From assembly GCA_902622575.1 (NCBI GenBank), contig CACNQJ010000004.1, positions 51,991 to 115,990 on the forward strand: a DNA stretch of 64,000 nucleotides. The letters are read 5' to 3'. Source of the stretch: an uncultured Bacteroidota bacterium (lineage in GTDB: Bacteria; Bacteroidota; Bacteroidia; Flavobacteriales; Flavobacteriaceae). Below the pieces are notes generated by a model, which had not been told where the DNA came from, did not search any database, and saw only the letters and a program-made list of their open reading frames with translations. Position 1 is the stretch's first letter, and each line of letters starts with the position of its first letter. Both the position numbers and the translations under genes were made by a program. Positions 47,562-56,199 of this stretch are shown piece by piece.

Positions 47562-47616
47562 GAGATCGAAATTAAGTAAAATTTGTAATATGATGCTACA
47601 ATTACGATATTTGAAT

Positions 47617-49071
47617 ATGTTTGTGAACTGTAATGAAGGCAGTTTGAATACGTATGTTCCTTCACAAAGTAACCCTTGGAATGTATCCAAGGTTCTTTTT
47701 TTATTTAGAAGGATTGGCTTTAGTATTAAGTTTAGTGAAATTAATGATTATTTAAACATAGCACCAAGTGATTTAATTGATCAAATATTTTTAGAAGCAG
47801 TTAATAAACCAATTACACCAGACCCTGGATGGGCAAATTTTGATAATGGAGATTTCAATAATTCTGGAAAAAATAGAGGAGCTTTTTTTAGGGATCATCA
47901 AAAAATAGTTTTTGATGATTTTTTAAATAATGGTTTAAGGGAAAGATTAACTCTTTTTTGGAGCAATCATTTTGTGACAGAGTATTATATGTACAATCAT
48001 CCAGCCTATACATTCAGATATTACAATAATCTTCAGAAAAATGTTTTAGGAAATTTCAAAGAATTTATCAGAATTATCGGATTAGATGATGCAATGTTGA
48101 TGTATTTGAATGGTTTTGAAAATAAAAATAATGCGCCCAATGAAAATTATTCAAGAGAGCTTTACGAATTATTTACTCTAGGTGAAGGAAATGGTTACTC
48201 TCAAGATGATATAACTGAAACTGCCAGAGCTTTAACTGGGTACAATTCTAGAACTAATGGGGGCCCAATTTCATTCAATGTAAATAGATTTGATGATGGA
48301 GAAAAAACAATTTTTGGACGTACAGGTAATTGGGGATATGATGATGTAATTGAAATTCTTTTTGAAGAAAAAACTGGACTTATTGCAGATTTCATATGTA
48401 GAAAGATTTATAAACACTTTGTTAGTCCTGTTATTAAAGAAGATATTATTTTAGAACTATCAAATTATTTTATTCAAAATAATTTTGAATTACTACCTCT
48501 ATTTAAAAAATTATTTAAAAGTGAACATTTTTTTCATTCCTCCTCTAGTAATGTAATAATAAAAAGCCCTATCGATTTAATGGTTTTTATTGAAAAAGAG
48601 TTTGATTTTGTCAAACCCAATAATTTTTCAAATAATTTAAATAATTATTTAAGAGCAAGAACACAAGATATGGGACAAGAAATTCTTAACCCCATAGACG
48701 TTGCTGGTTGGCAAGAGAACCACGATTGGATTTCATCTGGCACGTTGCCTATGAGGTGGGAATTTGGAGATTATTTGATAAACAGATATTATGCAGCAGA
48801 TAAAGAACAATTTAAAACACTTTTAAAATTGATGATAGGTGAAAATAATGATGATCCTATTTCTATCGTAAAGATTGTTAAAGAATATCTGTTTTGTGAT
48901 TATAAAATTATGAATGATGAATTGAATGATGCAGTGTCAATTTTTAAAAGTGATGTTCCTGATATATACTTTAATGGTGGTGGATGGACTGTAAATGATA
49001 ATAGTGTTCCAAAGCAGTTTTATGATTTACTCAGGTTTTTTATCACGCTCCCAGAATTTCAATTAAAATGA
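47617..49071 (+). CDS. DUF1800 domain protein
   Basis: A 484-residue protein of the DUF1800 family: SNPWNVSKVLFLFRRIGF near the start, LTLFWSNHFVTEY, NENYSRELYELFTLGEGNGYSQDDITETARALTGY (written in parts: NYSRELYELF, LGEGNGYSQDD), RKIYKHFVSP and the late DVAGWQENHDW. No signal peptide is apparent. Several starts are possible: 47536 and 47560 run into the divergent DUF1295 start, so I take the ATG at 47617. Its last 4 bases overlap the DUF1501 start, and the two families are known to occur side by side, which implies a joint but unknown role. Confidence 0.85.
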   Translation: MFVNCNEGSLNTYVPSQSNPWNVSKVLFLFRRIGFSIKFSEINDYLNIAPSDLIDQIFLEAVNKPITPDPGWANFDNGDFNNSGKNRGAFFRDHQKIVFDDFLNNGLRERLTLFWSNHFVTEYYMYNHPAYTFRYYNNLQKNVLGNFKEFIRIIGLDDAMLMYLNGFENKNNAPNENYSRELYELFTLGEGNGYSQDDITETARALTGYNSRTNGGPISFNVNRFDDGEKTIFGRTGNWGYDDVIEILFEEKTGLIADFICRKIYKHFVSPVIKEDIILELSNYFIQNNFELLPLFKKLFKSEHFFHSSSSNVIIKSPIDLMVFIEKEFDFVKPNNFSNNLNNYLRARTQDMGQEILNPIDVAGWQENHDWISSGTLPMRWEFGDYLINRYYAADKEQFKTLLKLMIGENNDDPISIVKIVKEYLFCDYKIMNDELNDAVSIFKSDVPDIYFNGGGWTVNDNSVPKQFYDLLRFFITLPEFQLK

Positions 49072-50675
49072 GTAAAAGTTATTTAAATTCTGAAAAGCAT
49101 AGAAACGAACACTCCAATTGGGATAGAAGAGGCTTTATGAAAGTTTTAGGTCTAGCGGGAGCTGGGTCAATTTCATTGGGCTCTACAAACCTTTCTGTTC
49201 TAAACTCGAATTTTATAACAAACGCACTTTCTGATTCATTATCTGATCGAGTTTTACTGTTAATTAGATTAAAAGGAGGAAATGATGGTTTAAATACAAT
49301 CATTCCACTATCTCAATATGATACATATGTATCTAAAAGACCCACTCTTCATATTCCAAATAACAAAATAATTAAACTAGATGAGAAGCATGGTATTCCT
49401 AATTTTATGTCCAGTCTAGTCTCATTTTGGGAGGAAGGTAAAATGAAAGTAATAAATGGTGTTGGTTATGAAAATCAAAATTTATCACATTTTACCTCAT
49501 CTGATTATTGGGCTACAGGATCTACCAATAAAAATGATATGATCTCAACAGGTTGGCTTGGAAGATATTACGATGAAAAATATTTTGATTATAATATAAA
49601 TCCACCAGATAAACCAATAGCTGTTCAAATTGGAAGTAATGCTAACTTAATTTTTAGTGGAGCTGACAGGTCATATGCTTTTGCAGTTGCTAATGAATCA
49701 CGTTTAGAACGGGTTGCAGAGAGAGGAGAATTTTTTGGGCTTGAAAACCTGCCTGATTGTACTCACGGTGATCAGTTGGAATTTTTAAGAAGAGTAACAA
49801 ATACCACTTATGATTATGCAAAAGTTATCAGTGAAGCCTTCACAAGTTCCACAGATTTTGATGGCTATGATAGTGAAATTGGTTTAGATAGACAACTCAG
49901 ATTGGTTGCAAGATTAATAAAAGGTGGTTTGGGCTCAAAGATTTACATGGTTTCAATTGGAGGGTTCGATACTCATGGTAATCAGTCGTTGACACATCAG
50001 ACTTTACTAACTGAACTCTCTAATTCTATAAAGAAATTTTATGATGATTTAAATTATGAAGGTTTAGATTCAAAAGTTTTATCAATGACTTTTTCAGAAT
50101 TTGGTAGAAGAGTGAAAGAAAATGGATCGGAGGGAACTGATCATGGATCTGCTGCTCCAACTATGCTTTTTGGACCTCCGTTGAAAGGAAGCGGAATAAT
50201 TGGTGATTGGCCAAGTTTGAGTGATTTAAATACACGAGGAAACATGTATAAAAGTATTGATTTCCGATCCGTATATCAAACAATTTTAAAGGATTGGTTG
50301 TGCGGTGACCCAGATTATATTGATAATGCAATGCTGGGTAATGATTATAATATACTTGGATTAGGTTTTGGTTGTAATGACGAAGAAATTGTGGACTATA
50401 ATGATCTGTTCAATTACCACCATCCAATATACACCAACTCAATAAATATTGTCAACTTAAACCTTAGAATTAAACAAAATCATAGGGTTGATATTAGGAT
50501 ATATGATATTTTGGGAAGATATATAAATACTGTATTTGATGGTGAATTAAATCGTGGGGAGCATAGTTTCCCACTTAGTCATCAAAAGGGAGGTAAAATT
50601 TCGTCGGGACAATACTTTTACAGAATAGGGATTTCTGGGGGAAAAACTTTGAGTAAATCTTTTGTGGTTAGATAG
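49068..50675 (+). CDS. DUF1501 protein with twin-arginine motif and T9SS sorting domain
   Basis: A 535-residue exported protein. Arg20-Arg21 in WDRRGFMKVLGLAG form a twin-arginine motif followed by a short hydrophobic stretch. The DUF1501 (alkaline-phosphatase-superfamily-like) body contains IRLKGGNDGLNTIIP, SIGGFDTHGNQ and FSEFGRRVKENGSEGTDHGS. The last 80 residues (about 456-535) form a type A T9SS sorting domain: LRIYD-like VDIRIYDILGR, RGEHSF, SSGQYFYRI and a final KSFVV. It should cross the outer membrane through the GldKLMN system and be anchored or released. Starts within the end of the DUF1800 gene (ATGA overlap). Confidence 0.88.
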   Translation: MSKSYLNSEKHRNEHSNWDRRGFMKVLGLAGAGSISLGSTNLSVLNSNFITNALSDSLSDRVLLLIRLKGGNDGLNTIIPLSQYDTYVSKRPTLHIPNNKIIKLDEKHGIPNFMSSLVSFWEEGKMKVINGVGYENQNLSHFTSSDYWATGSTNKNDMISTGWLGRYYDEKYFDYNINPPDKPIAVQIGSNANLIFSGADRSYAFAVANESRLERVAERGEFFGLENLPDCTHGDQLEFLRRVTNTTYDYAKVISEAFTSSTDFDGYDSEIGLDRQLRLVARLIKGGLGSKIYMVSIGGFDTHGNQSLTHQTLLTELSNSIKKFYDDLNYEGLDSKVLSMTFSEFGRRVKENGSEGTDHGSAAPTMLFGPPLKGSGIIGDWPSLSDLNTRGNMYKSIDFRSVYQTILKDWLCGDPDYIDNAMLGNDYNILGLGFGCNDEEIVDYNDLFNYHHPIYTNSINIVNLNLRIKQNHRVDIRIYDILGRYINTVFDGELNRGEHSFPLSHQKGGKISSGQYFYRIGISGGKTLSKSFVVR

Positions 50676-51447
50676 AATTAAAAATCGACTCCATTTTCTT
50701 TTCTTCTTCTTCAGCTAAGTCCTTATCAACAAGAATTCTTCCACTGTGTTCATCAGTAATAAGTTTTTTTCTCGAGGCTATATCTAATTGCACCTGAGGA
50801 GGAATTACAAAAAATGAACCTGCAGATGCTCCTCTTTCAACAGGAACAACAGCTAACCCATTCTTAACGCTAGATCTAATTTTTTTGTATGAGTTTAGAA
50901 GTGATTCATCAATCTTGGATTCGAATTCACTGGATTTTTTTATTAAACCACTTTCTTCCTTCTCTGTCTCTTTCATTATAGCGTCTAGTTCACTTTTTTT
51001 ATGTTTTAGGTGAGTATTTCTATCTTCTTTAAGCTGGCTGGTTTCATCAAGCTTTTCAGTTTTTTGTTCAATTTGCGCTTTAACTTCATTTATTTGTTTT
51101 TCACAGTATTCAATTTCTAACTCTTGATATTCAATTTCTTTACTTAGAGATTCAAATGCTCTATTATTTCTTACATTCTTTTGCTGATCATTATATTTTT
51201 TAATCATAGCTTTTGATTCCTCAATTTTATTAAGCTTTTCCTTAATTAAATTCTGCAGTTCTTCAATTTCTGCATTTACTTTTTCTACCCTGACCTCTAA
51301 GCCTGAAACTTCATCTTCTAAGTCCTGAACTTCTAAAGGAAGTTCACCTCTAACACTTCTCAGTTTATCAATTCTTGAATCTATTAATTGTAAATCATAG
51401 AGTGCTCTTAACCTATCTTCAACTGAGTAATCAACTTTTTTTGCCAT
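50668..51447 (-). CDS. Zinc-ribbon-family coiled-coil protein that has lost its cysteines
   Basis: A 259-residue, mostly helical protein of the DUF164-type family. Residues about 10-185 form a long coiled-coil hairpin. The C-terminal domain keeps the family frame GLAVVPVERG, IPPQVQLD and SGRILV, but where the family has two Cys-x-x-Cys pairs this protein reads GASAGS and TDEHSGR, so no zinc can be bound there. I recall the same loss in other Bacteroidota. Role unknown. It follows the Nif3-like gene by one base and overlaps the DUF1501 end by 8 bases. Confidence 0.85.
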   Translation of the reverse strand: MAKKVDYSVEDRLRALYDLQLIDSRIDKLRSVRGELPLEVQDLEDEVSGLEVRVEKVNAEIEELQNLIKEKLNKIEESKAMIKKYNDQQKNVRNNRAFESLSKEIEYQELEIEYCEKQINEVKAQIEQKTEKLDETSQLKEDRNTHLKHKKSELDAIMKETEKEESGLIKKSSEFESKIDESLLNSYKKIRSSVKNGLAVVPVERGASAGSFFVIPPQVQLDIASRKKLITDEHSGRILVDKDLAEEEEKKMESIFNSI

Positions 51448-51448
51448 A

Positions 51449-52231
51449 TTAAAAATAATTTACAGGATTTGTCCTAGTTTTAGCAATAATGCATGCAAAC
51501 TTAGGAATTTTTTTATTAAGATATTCCAAAATTAACTCCTTTGTATATTTTTCACTTTCGTAGTGCCCAATATCAACCAACAATGTTTTATTATTTGGTT
51601 TAAAAAAATCATGATATTTTAAATCAGATGTAACAAAACAATCAATATTATTTTTTAATACCTCTTCAATACCAAAGCTTCCAGAACCACCTAAAACAGC
51701 AACCTTTTTTATTATTTTTCTTCTAAAATTACTATGACGGAGGTTTGATATTTCCATTTTTTCTTTTAAAAAATTTAAAAAATCTGTTTCTTCCATTCCA
51801 ATTTCTAAGTCTCCAACCATTCCCATTCCAAGACTTTGGTCTTCCTCCTTCTTCATCAATATTTCCAAATTATTAAGACCTAATTTTTTTGATATTTGAA
51901 AACTAACGCCTTCAGGATTATTATCTAAATTGGTATGTATTGCATAGATATTTATATTATTATTAATTGCTTTAAGAATGATATTAGTCACATATTCCTC
52001 ACTATTTAAATGCCCGTGACCTTTGTACAAGAGAGGATGAAATGTTATAATCAAATTACAATTTAAATTAACGGCCTCGTCAATAATAGCTTCGGTGGTA
52101 TCTATTGTAATTAGTGCTTTATTAATATTGGAGTTATTATCACCAACAAGTAGTCCAACATTATCAAAGTCCTCAGCATTTTTTATTGGACACCAATTCT
52201 CTAGAATTGATTGAATATCAATTAATTTCAT
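51449..52231 (-). CDS. Nif3-like dinuclear metal centre protein (YbgI family)
   Basis: A 260-residue protein with the family metal ligands: DNVGLLVGD early, ITFHPLLYKGHG (His pair), YAIHTNLDN and the C-terminal DIGHYESEKYT (His and Glu). Two metal ions are bound in a hexameric ring in this family; the reaction is not settled. Many Bacteroidota members have a PII-like insert and about 365 residues; this one lacks it and resembles the E. coli length. A TATATTTG element lies 14 bases before the ATG. Confidence 0.9.
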   Translation of the reverse strand: MKLIDIQSILENWCPIKNAEDFDNVGLLVGDNNSNINKALITIDTTEAIIDEAVNLNCNLIITFHPLLYKGHGHLNSEEYVTNIILKAINNNINIYAIHTNLDNNPEGVSFQISKKLGLNNLEILMKKEEDQSLGMGMVGDLEIGMEETDFLNFLKEKMEISNLRHSNFRRKIIKKVAVLGGSGSFGIEEVLKNNIDCFVTSDLKYHDFFKPNNKTLLVDIGHYESEKYTKELILEYLNKKIPKFACIIAKTRTNPVNYF

Positions 52232-52244
52232 TGGAATTTTTTAT

Positions 52245-52252
52245 CAAATATA
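52245..52252 (-). promoter_or_regulatory. Putative -7 element (TATATTTG) of the Nif3-like gene
   Basis: Exact TAnnTTTG match on the minus strand, 14 bases before the start codon, in the 40-base divergent gap shared with lpxK. Confidence 0.45.
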
Positions 52253-52271
52253 AAATTTATATTTTCGTCAG

Positions 52272-53282
52272 ATGTCTCTATTGAGAATATTACTTCTCCC
52301 AATTTCATTACTATACTATTTGTATCAGTTGATAAGAAATAAATTTTATGACCAAGGTATAATAGAATCAAAGCATTTTGATATTCCAACTATTTCGGTT
52401 GGAAACCTTTCTGTAGGTGGGACAGGAAAAACACCGCTTGTTAATTACATAATTTCAAATTTTAAAAACAACTATAAAATTGCATTTTTGAGTAGAGGAT
52501 ATGGGAGAGATTCCAGTGGATATATACTGGCAGATGAAAAAACACTTGTTACTAAAATTGGAGATGAACCATTCTTAATAAAAAAAAATCATGGAGAAAT
52601 ATTAGTTGTAGTTTCTGAGGATAGAGTTCTAGGTGTATCAAAAACTATTAATGAAAACAGTGGAGTTCAGTTTTTTATATTGGACGATGCTTTTCAACAT
52701 AGACGGCTGAAGTGTGATCTTAATATAGTCGTTACAAAATACGATAATCCATACTACAGTGATTTTGTTTTGCCTACTGGAAATTTGCGAGAACCTATTT
52801 CTGGAATAAAAAGGGCACAAATCATAGTCATATCAAAATGTCCAAATAATCTTGGTAAGGGTCAAAGACAAGAAATAATTAAAAAAATAAAACCCTCAGA
52901 TCAACAAAAGGTATTTTTTACAACAATAGTTTATGATGAATCTTTAGTAGGTAGAGTTGATTTGAATGTAATGGATTTAACTGAATCCTCAGTTCTCTTG
53001 GTTACAGGAATCGCTGACAGCTCAGATCTTGAAAAATATTTAAATAATAAAAAAATTAGTTTTGAGCATTTGAAATTTAATGATCATCATATTTATTCTG
53101 AAGCGGATATAGATAAAATAAAATCAAAATCAAAGAACAAGAAAATCATTACAACTGAGAAAGATTACCATAAAATTTTAGATATTAAATCGTTCGAAAA
53201 TATGCATTATATTGGTATAAAAGTTAAATTTTTAGATGGTAAAAACAACTTTAATTCAGAGATTGAAAAAGTTATTAATTGA
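52272..53282 (+). CDS. lpxK: Tetraacyldisaccharide 4'-kinase LpxK
   Basis: Adds the 4'-phosphate to the lipid A precursor at the inner membrane. The 336-residue protein starts with a membrane-associated helix (LLRILLLPISLLYYLYQLI), has the P-loop VGNLSVGGTGKTPLV near residue 45, LSRGYGRDSSGY, the LDDAFQHRRL motif with the catalytic Asp region and TTEKDYHK near the end. Its presence shows lipid A biosynthesis. The 3' end overlaps lipA by 8 bases on the opposite strand. Confidence 0.95.
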   Translation: MSLLRILLLPISLLYYLYQLIRNKFYDQGIIESKHFDIPTISVGNLSVGGTGKTPLVNYIISNFKNNYKIAFLSRGYGRDSSGYILADEKTLVTKIGDEPFLIKKNHGEILVVVSEDRVLGVSKTINENSGVQFFILDDAFQHRRLKCDLNIVVTKYDNPYYSDFVLPTGNLREPISGIKRAQIIVISKCPNNLGKGQRQEIIKKIKPSDQQKVFFTTIVYDESLVGRVDLNVMDLTESSVLLVTGIADSSDLEKYLNNKKISFEHLKFNDHHIYSEADIDKIKSKSKNKKIITTEKDYHKILDIKSFENMHYIGIKVKFLDGKNNFNSEIEKVIN

Positions 53283-54228
53283 TGTGTTTTTGTGCTTTGT
53301 ATGAAGATCTTACTAGTGGACCACTTTCTACATGAATGAATCCTAAATCATCTGCTACTTTTTTATAAAAATTAAATTCAGTTGGGTCAACAAAGTTTTT
53401 AACTGGAAGATGTTTTTTTGATGGTTGTAGATACTGTCCTATAGTAACAACATCAACCCTTGCTTTTCTCAAGTCTTTAATAGTTTGAACAACTTCCTCT
53501 TTTTTCTCTCCAAAACCTAACATTATCCCTGATTTTGTTCTATTTACACCTTTAGACTTTAAATAACTCAAAACTTCTAAACTTCTTTCGTATCTAGCTT
53601 GAATTCTGACTTCTCTTGTTAATCTTTTAACTGTTTCAATATTGTGTGAGATTACTTCAGGCATAACCTCAATAATTCTATCTAAATGTTTATGTATTCC
53701 CTGAAAGTCTGGAATTAATGTTTCAAGAGTTATTCCAGGATTCATTCTTCTAATACTCCTGACTGTTTCAGCCCAAATTATTGAGCCCATATCGGTCAAG
53801 TCGTCTCTATCCACAGAAGTAATTACAGCATGTTTTATCCCCATCACAGAAATTGATTTTGCAACTTTTTCAGGCTCTTCCCAATCTACAGAAAGAGGTC
53901 TTCCTGTTTTCACTCCACAAAAACCACATGATCTTGTACAAATATTTCCTAATATCATGAATGTTGCTGTTCCTTCACCCCAACATTCTCCCATGTTAGG
54001 ACAACTACCGGATGAACATATTGTATTTAACTTATATTTATCTACAAGTCCTCTAAGATTAGAATATTTTTTACCAGTTGGAAGTTTTACTCTAATCCAA
54101 TCTGGTTTTTTCTTGAATCCAAAATTATTTTTTGATGAGATTTTGGGTTGTTGATTCCTATTTCCTATGTCTAGTTTTACCCAACTTTTGGAATCAATTT
54201 TTTTATGTTCAATTACCTTGCTTTCCAA
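53275..54228 (-). CDS. lipA: Lipoyl synthase LipA
   Basis: Radical-SAM enzyme that inserts two sulfurs into octanoyl groups placed by LipB. The 317-residue protein has both cluster sites: Cys71, Cys76 and Cys82 (auxiliary cluster, CSSGSCPNMGEC) and Cys97, Cys101, Cys104 (radical SAM, CTRSCGFC). It also has SVDRDDL, SHNIETV and GQYLQPSKKHLPV. The best start is a TTG at 54228. A TATATTTG element 18 bases upstream lies between this gene and the Nramp-like gene, so it may be transcribed alone. Confidence 0.96.
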   Translation of the reverse strand: MESKVIEHKKIDSKSWVKLDIGNRNQQPKISSKNNFGFKKKPDWIRVKLPTGKKYSNLRGLVDKYKLNTICSSGSCPNMGECWGEGTATFMILGNICTRSCGFCGVKTGRPLSVDWEEPEKVAKSISVMGIKHAVITSVDRDDLTDMGSIIWAETVRSIRRMNPGITLETLIPDFQGIHKHLDRIIEVMPEVISHNIETVKRLTREVRIQARYERSLEVLSYLKSKGVNRTKSGIMLGFGEKKEEVVQTIKDLRKARVDVVTIGQYLQPSKKHLPVKNFVDPTEFNFYKKVADDLGFIHVESGPLVRSSYKAQKHIN

Positions 54229-54245
54229 CGAATTTTATTGATACG

Positions 54246-54253
54246 CAAATATA
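54246..54253 (-). promoter_or_regulatory. Putative -7 element (TATATTTG) of lipA
   Basis: Exact TAnnTTTG match on the minus strand in the 33-base gap between the transporter stop and the lipA start, 18 bases before the TTG. Confidence 0.45.
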
Positions 54254-54261
54254 TATGAATT

Positions 54262-55476
54262 TTAAATCAATGTTAGGTACCAAATTGAAAAAAATGTTAG
54301 AAAAATTATCCCCAAAATTGAATATATTTTCATTCCATAACTAAGTCTGTTGTTTGAAGGCATGTATTTACTTGTTATTAGTGTATAATTTAGTATTGCA
54401 TATACAGGTGCCGTAACAAAAGATAGTATAGTTGCGACCCTAACTAAACTTCCCATTTCGGACATTAGAAATACAAAAATAGAAAAAGTGCCAATGGATA
54501 GTAATATCAACCAAAGAGTATAGCTACCAAATTTTTCAAAACCAAGTAGAGTCATTGATTTACCCATTGCTCTCGGCGAAGCGTCAAGACAGGTAAGTGT
54601 TGTGCTAAACATAGTTGTGAATGCAGCAATTGCTATAAGTAAAAACATATTTTCACCTAAAGTAGATGTGTATAAATTAATAAGTTGACCTGCAAATTCA
54701 CCACCATTATTTGAAAAACTTTCACCAGAGTTGTACATAACAAAAGCACCAAGACCAATAAAACAAATACCTAAAACTACAGTGGTTAGGTAACCAATAT
54801 TAAAATCAAATAAAGCGGTTTTATAATTCATGTTTTTATTTAGTAATATTTTCTCTTTTGTCCATATTGATTGCCAGATTGAAACATCTAATGGTGCAGG
54901 CATCCATCCCATAAATGCTGCAAGAAAAATTATTCCTTCAAAATTAGATGGCATAATTTGCTTAATTTCTACGGTTGCATTCGAATTGAGATTAGCATAG
55001 AAGACTGCTACAAGAGTTGAAATTCCCAGAATCAGAATAATTACTTTAATTAAATTATCCAGTAAACGATATTTTCCAATAATTAAAATCAATAAGCAGA
55101 AAATAATTATAATACCTGACCATAATGTGATATTAGAACTCATGCCGAAAAGCTCTATTGCTAAGCCTGCTGTCACTATCGTAACTGCTGCTTGTATTGT
55201 AAAAATCGTAACAATTGATAGGGCTAAATAAATAACTAACACATAATTTCCAATTCTCTTGTAGCCATCGAGGAGTGTTTCACCTGTAGCATGGGCATAT
55301 TTAGTACCAAATAGAAAAAATGGATATTTAAAAAAATTGCAAAGCAGTAGAGCCCATATCAGCCCAAATCCAAATTCTGCCCCAGCCTTTGTTGATTGAA
55401 CTAAATGAGAAACACCAATTGCAGCACCTGCAAATAATAAACCAGGACCTAATTTTTTAAAAAATCTAATCATCAA
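54262..55476 (-). CDS. Nramp-family-like transporter with non-canonical metal site
   Basis: A 404-residue membrane protein with about eleven helices and the Nramp layout. In the first helix, where Mn/Fe Nramps have DPGN, it reads GAAIGVSHLVQST; in the sixth, where they have a methionine with MPH, it reads GWMPAPLDVS. The Asp and Asn ligands are therefore absent, so the substrate may not be Mn or Fe; other Bacteroidota carry similar variants. Its start overlaps the ECF sigma gene by 4 bases (ATGA), pointing to coupled translation and linked regulation. Confidence 0.85.
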   Translation of the reverse strand: MMIRFFKKLGPGLLFAGAAIGVSHLVQSTKAGAEFGFGLIWALLLCNFFKYPFFLFGTKYAHATGETLLDGYKRIGNYVLVIYLALSIVTIFTIQAAVTIVTAGLAIELFGMSSNITLWSGIIIIFCLLILIIGKYRLLDNLIKVIILILGISTLVAVFYANLNSNATVEIKQIMPSNFEGIIFLAAFMGWMPAPLDVSIWQSIWTKEKILLNKNMNYKTALFDFNIGYLTTVVLGICFIGLGAFVMYNSGESFSNNGGEFAGQLINLYTSTLGENMFLLIAIAAFTTMFSTTLTCLDASPRAMGKSMTLLGFEKFGSYTLWLILLSIGTFSIFVFLMSEMGSLVRVATILSFVTAPVYAILNYTLITSKYMPSNNRLSYGMKIYSILGIIFLTFFSIWYLTLI

Positions 55477-55976
55477 GATTTTAATTTATCACTTAAAAGT
55501 TTTTTAGCTCTAAAAATTTTTATTTTAACAGTATTAATAGGTTGATTTAACTTTTTTGAGATTTCTTGAATTGATAAATCTTCAAAGTATCTGTATTTAA
55601 TCATATCTCTGTAAGCTGGTTTAAGTTCATCAATCTTTAAATTTAGATTGTCATAACTCTCTTTATTAATCATATCTTGTTCTGGATCTAAATCAGATAC
55701 GAAGCTCTCTATCTTTTGCGAATCAACTTCTTTAAATAGTAACTTCTTTTTTTTTAAATAATCAGAATAATTATTTTTTGCAATAGAAATCAGCCATGTT
55801 TTAAAATTATATTTAGAGTCGTAGGTATCTATTTTCTCAAATGCTTTCGAGAACGATTTTATCGTGATTTCCTCAGAAACATATTCATTCGATGTTTTTT
55901 TTAAGAGGTAATTATAGACATAATCCCAATTGGAATTTAATAAATTGTCAAATGATGGCAATTCTTTTTTTGACAT
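55473..55976 (-). CDS. ECF-type sigma-70 family RNA polymerase sigma factor
   Basis: A 167-residue alternative sigma factor. Region 2 spans about 15-80 (WDYVYNYLLKKTSNEYVSEE, FKTWLISIAKNNYSDYLKKKK) and region 4 about 105-160 (LKPAYRDMIKYRYFEDLSIQEISKKLNQPINTVKIKIFRAK, seen as YRYFEDLS, IQEISKKL, INTVKIKIFRAK). No anti-sigma gene is adjacent unless the small Cys-rich membrane protein just upstream plays that part, which is speculation. Confidence 0.92.
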   Translation of the reverse strand: MSKKELPSFDNLLNSNWDYVYNYLLKKTSNEYVSEEITIKSFSKAFEKIDTYDSKYNFKTWLISIAKNNYSDYLKKKKLLFKEVDSQKIESFVSDLDPEQDMINKESYDNLNLKIDELKPAYRDMIKYRYFEDLSIQEISKKLNQPINTVKIKIFRAKKLLSDKLKS

Positions 55977-55987
55977 TAAGAAAGTTA

Positions 55988-56197
55988 TTAATTGAAATTC
56001 ATCGATGGTTTTTTGCAGTCATTCTCCTCAGGGAGTTTTCCGCAAATTCCACAAGGTTTGTCACTCTCCTTACTCAAAAATGGATTATTACTTGCACAAG
56101 TTCCTGAAAATTTACCGTCCTTTTTCAATATAATTTTAATCGATATTCCTGCAAATGCTAGAGCTAAAAATAGTATGGTGATTATGTAAATTTCCAT
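55988..56197 (-). CDS. Small Cys-rich membrane-anchored protein
   Basis: A 69-residue protein: one N-terminal hydrophobic helix (about 3-24), a basic patch (KKDGK) and a tail with four cysteines (Cys34, Cys49, Cys52, Cys61), including the CxxC of PCGICGK. I recall similar small proteins in flavobacterial genomes at this place, with KKDGKF-x-GTCAS and C-x-x-C kept. The four cysteines could bind a metal or form disulfides. It sits 2 bases after murB and 11 before the ECF sigma gene. Function unknown. Confidence 0.8.
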   Translation of the reverse strand: MEIYIITILFLALAFAGISIKIILKKDGKFSGTCASNNPFLSKESDKPCGICGKLPEENDCKKPSMNFN

Positions 56198-56199
56198 TA

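Noticed and set aside
47562..47690. N-terminal extension of the DUF1295 protein by 43 residues
   Set aside because: It would run through the divergent DUF1800 start region and has no resemblance to the family; a TAATTTCG element supports the ATG at 47561.
44456..50675. Possible integrated element using tRNA-Val as attachment site
   Set aside because: No integrase gene and no second copy of the tRNA 3' end were seen downstream; only the weaker accessory-block observation is kept.
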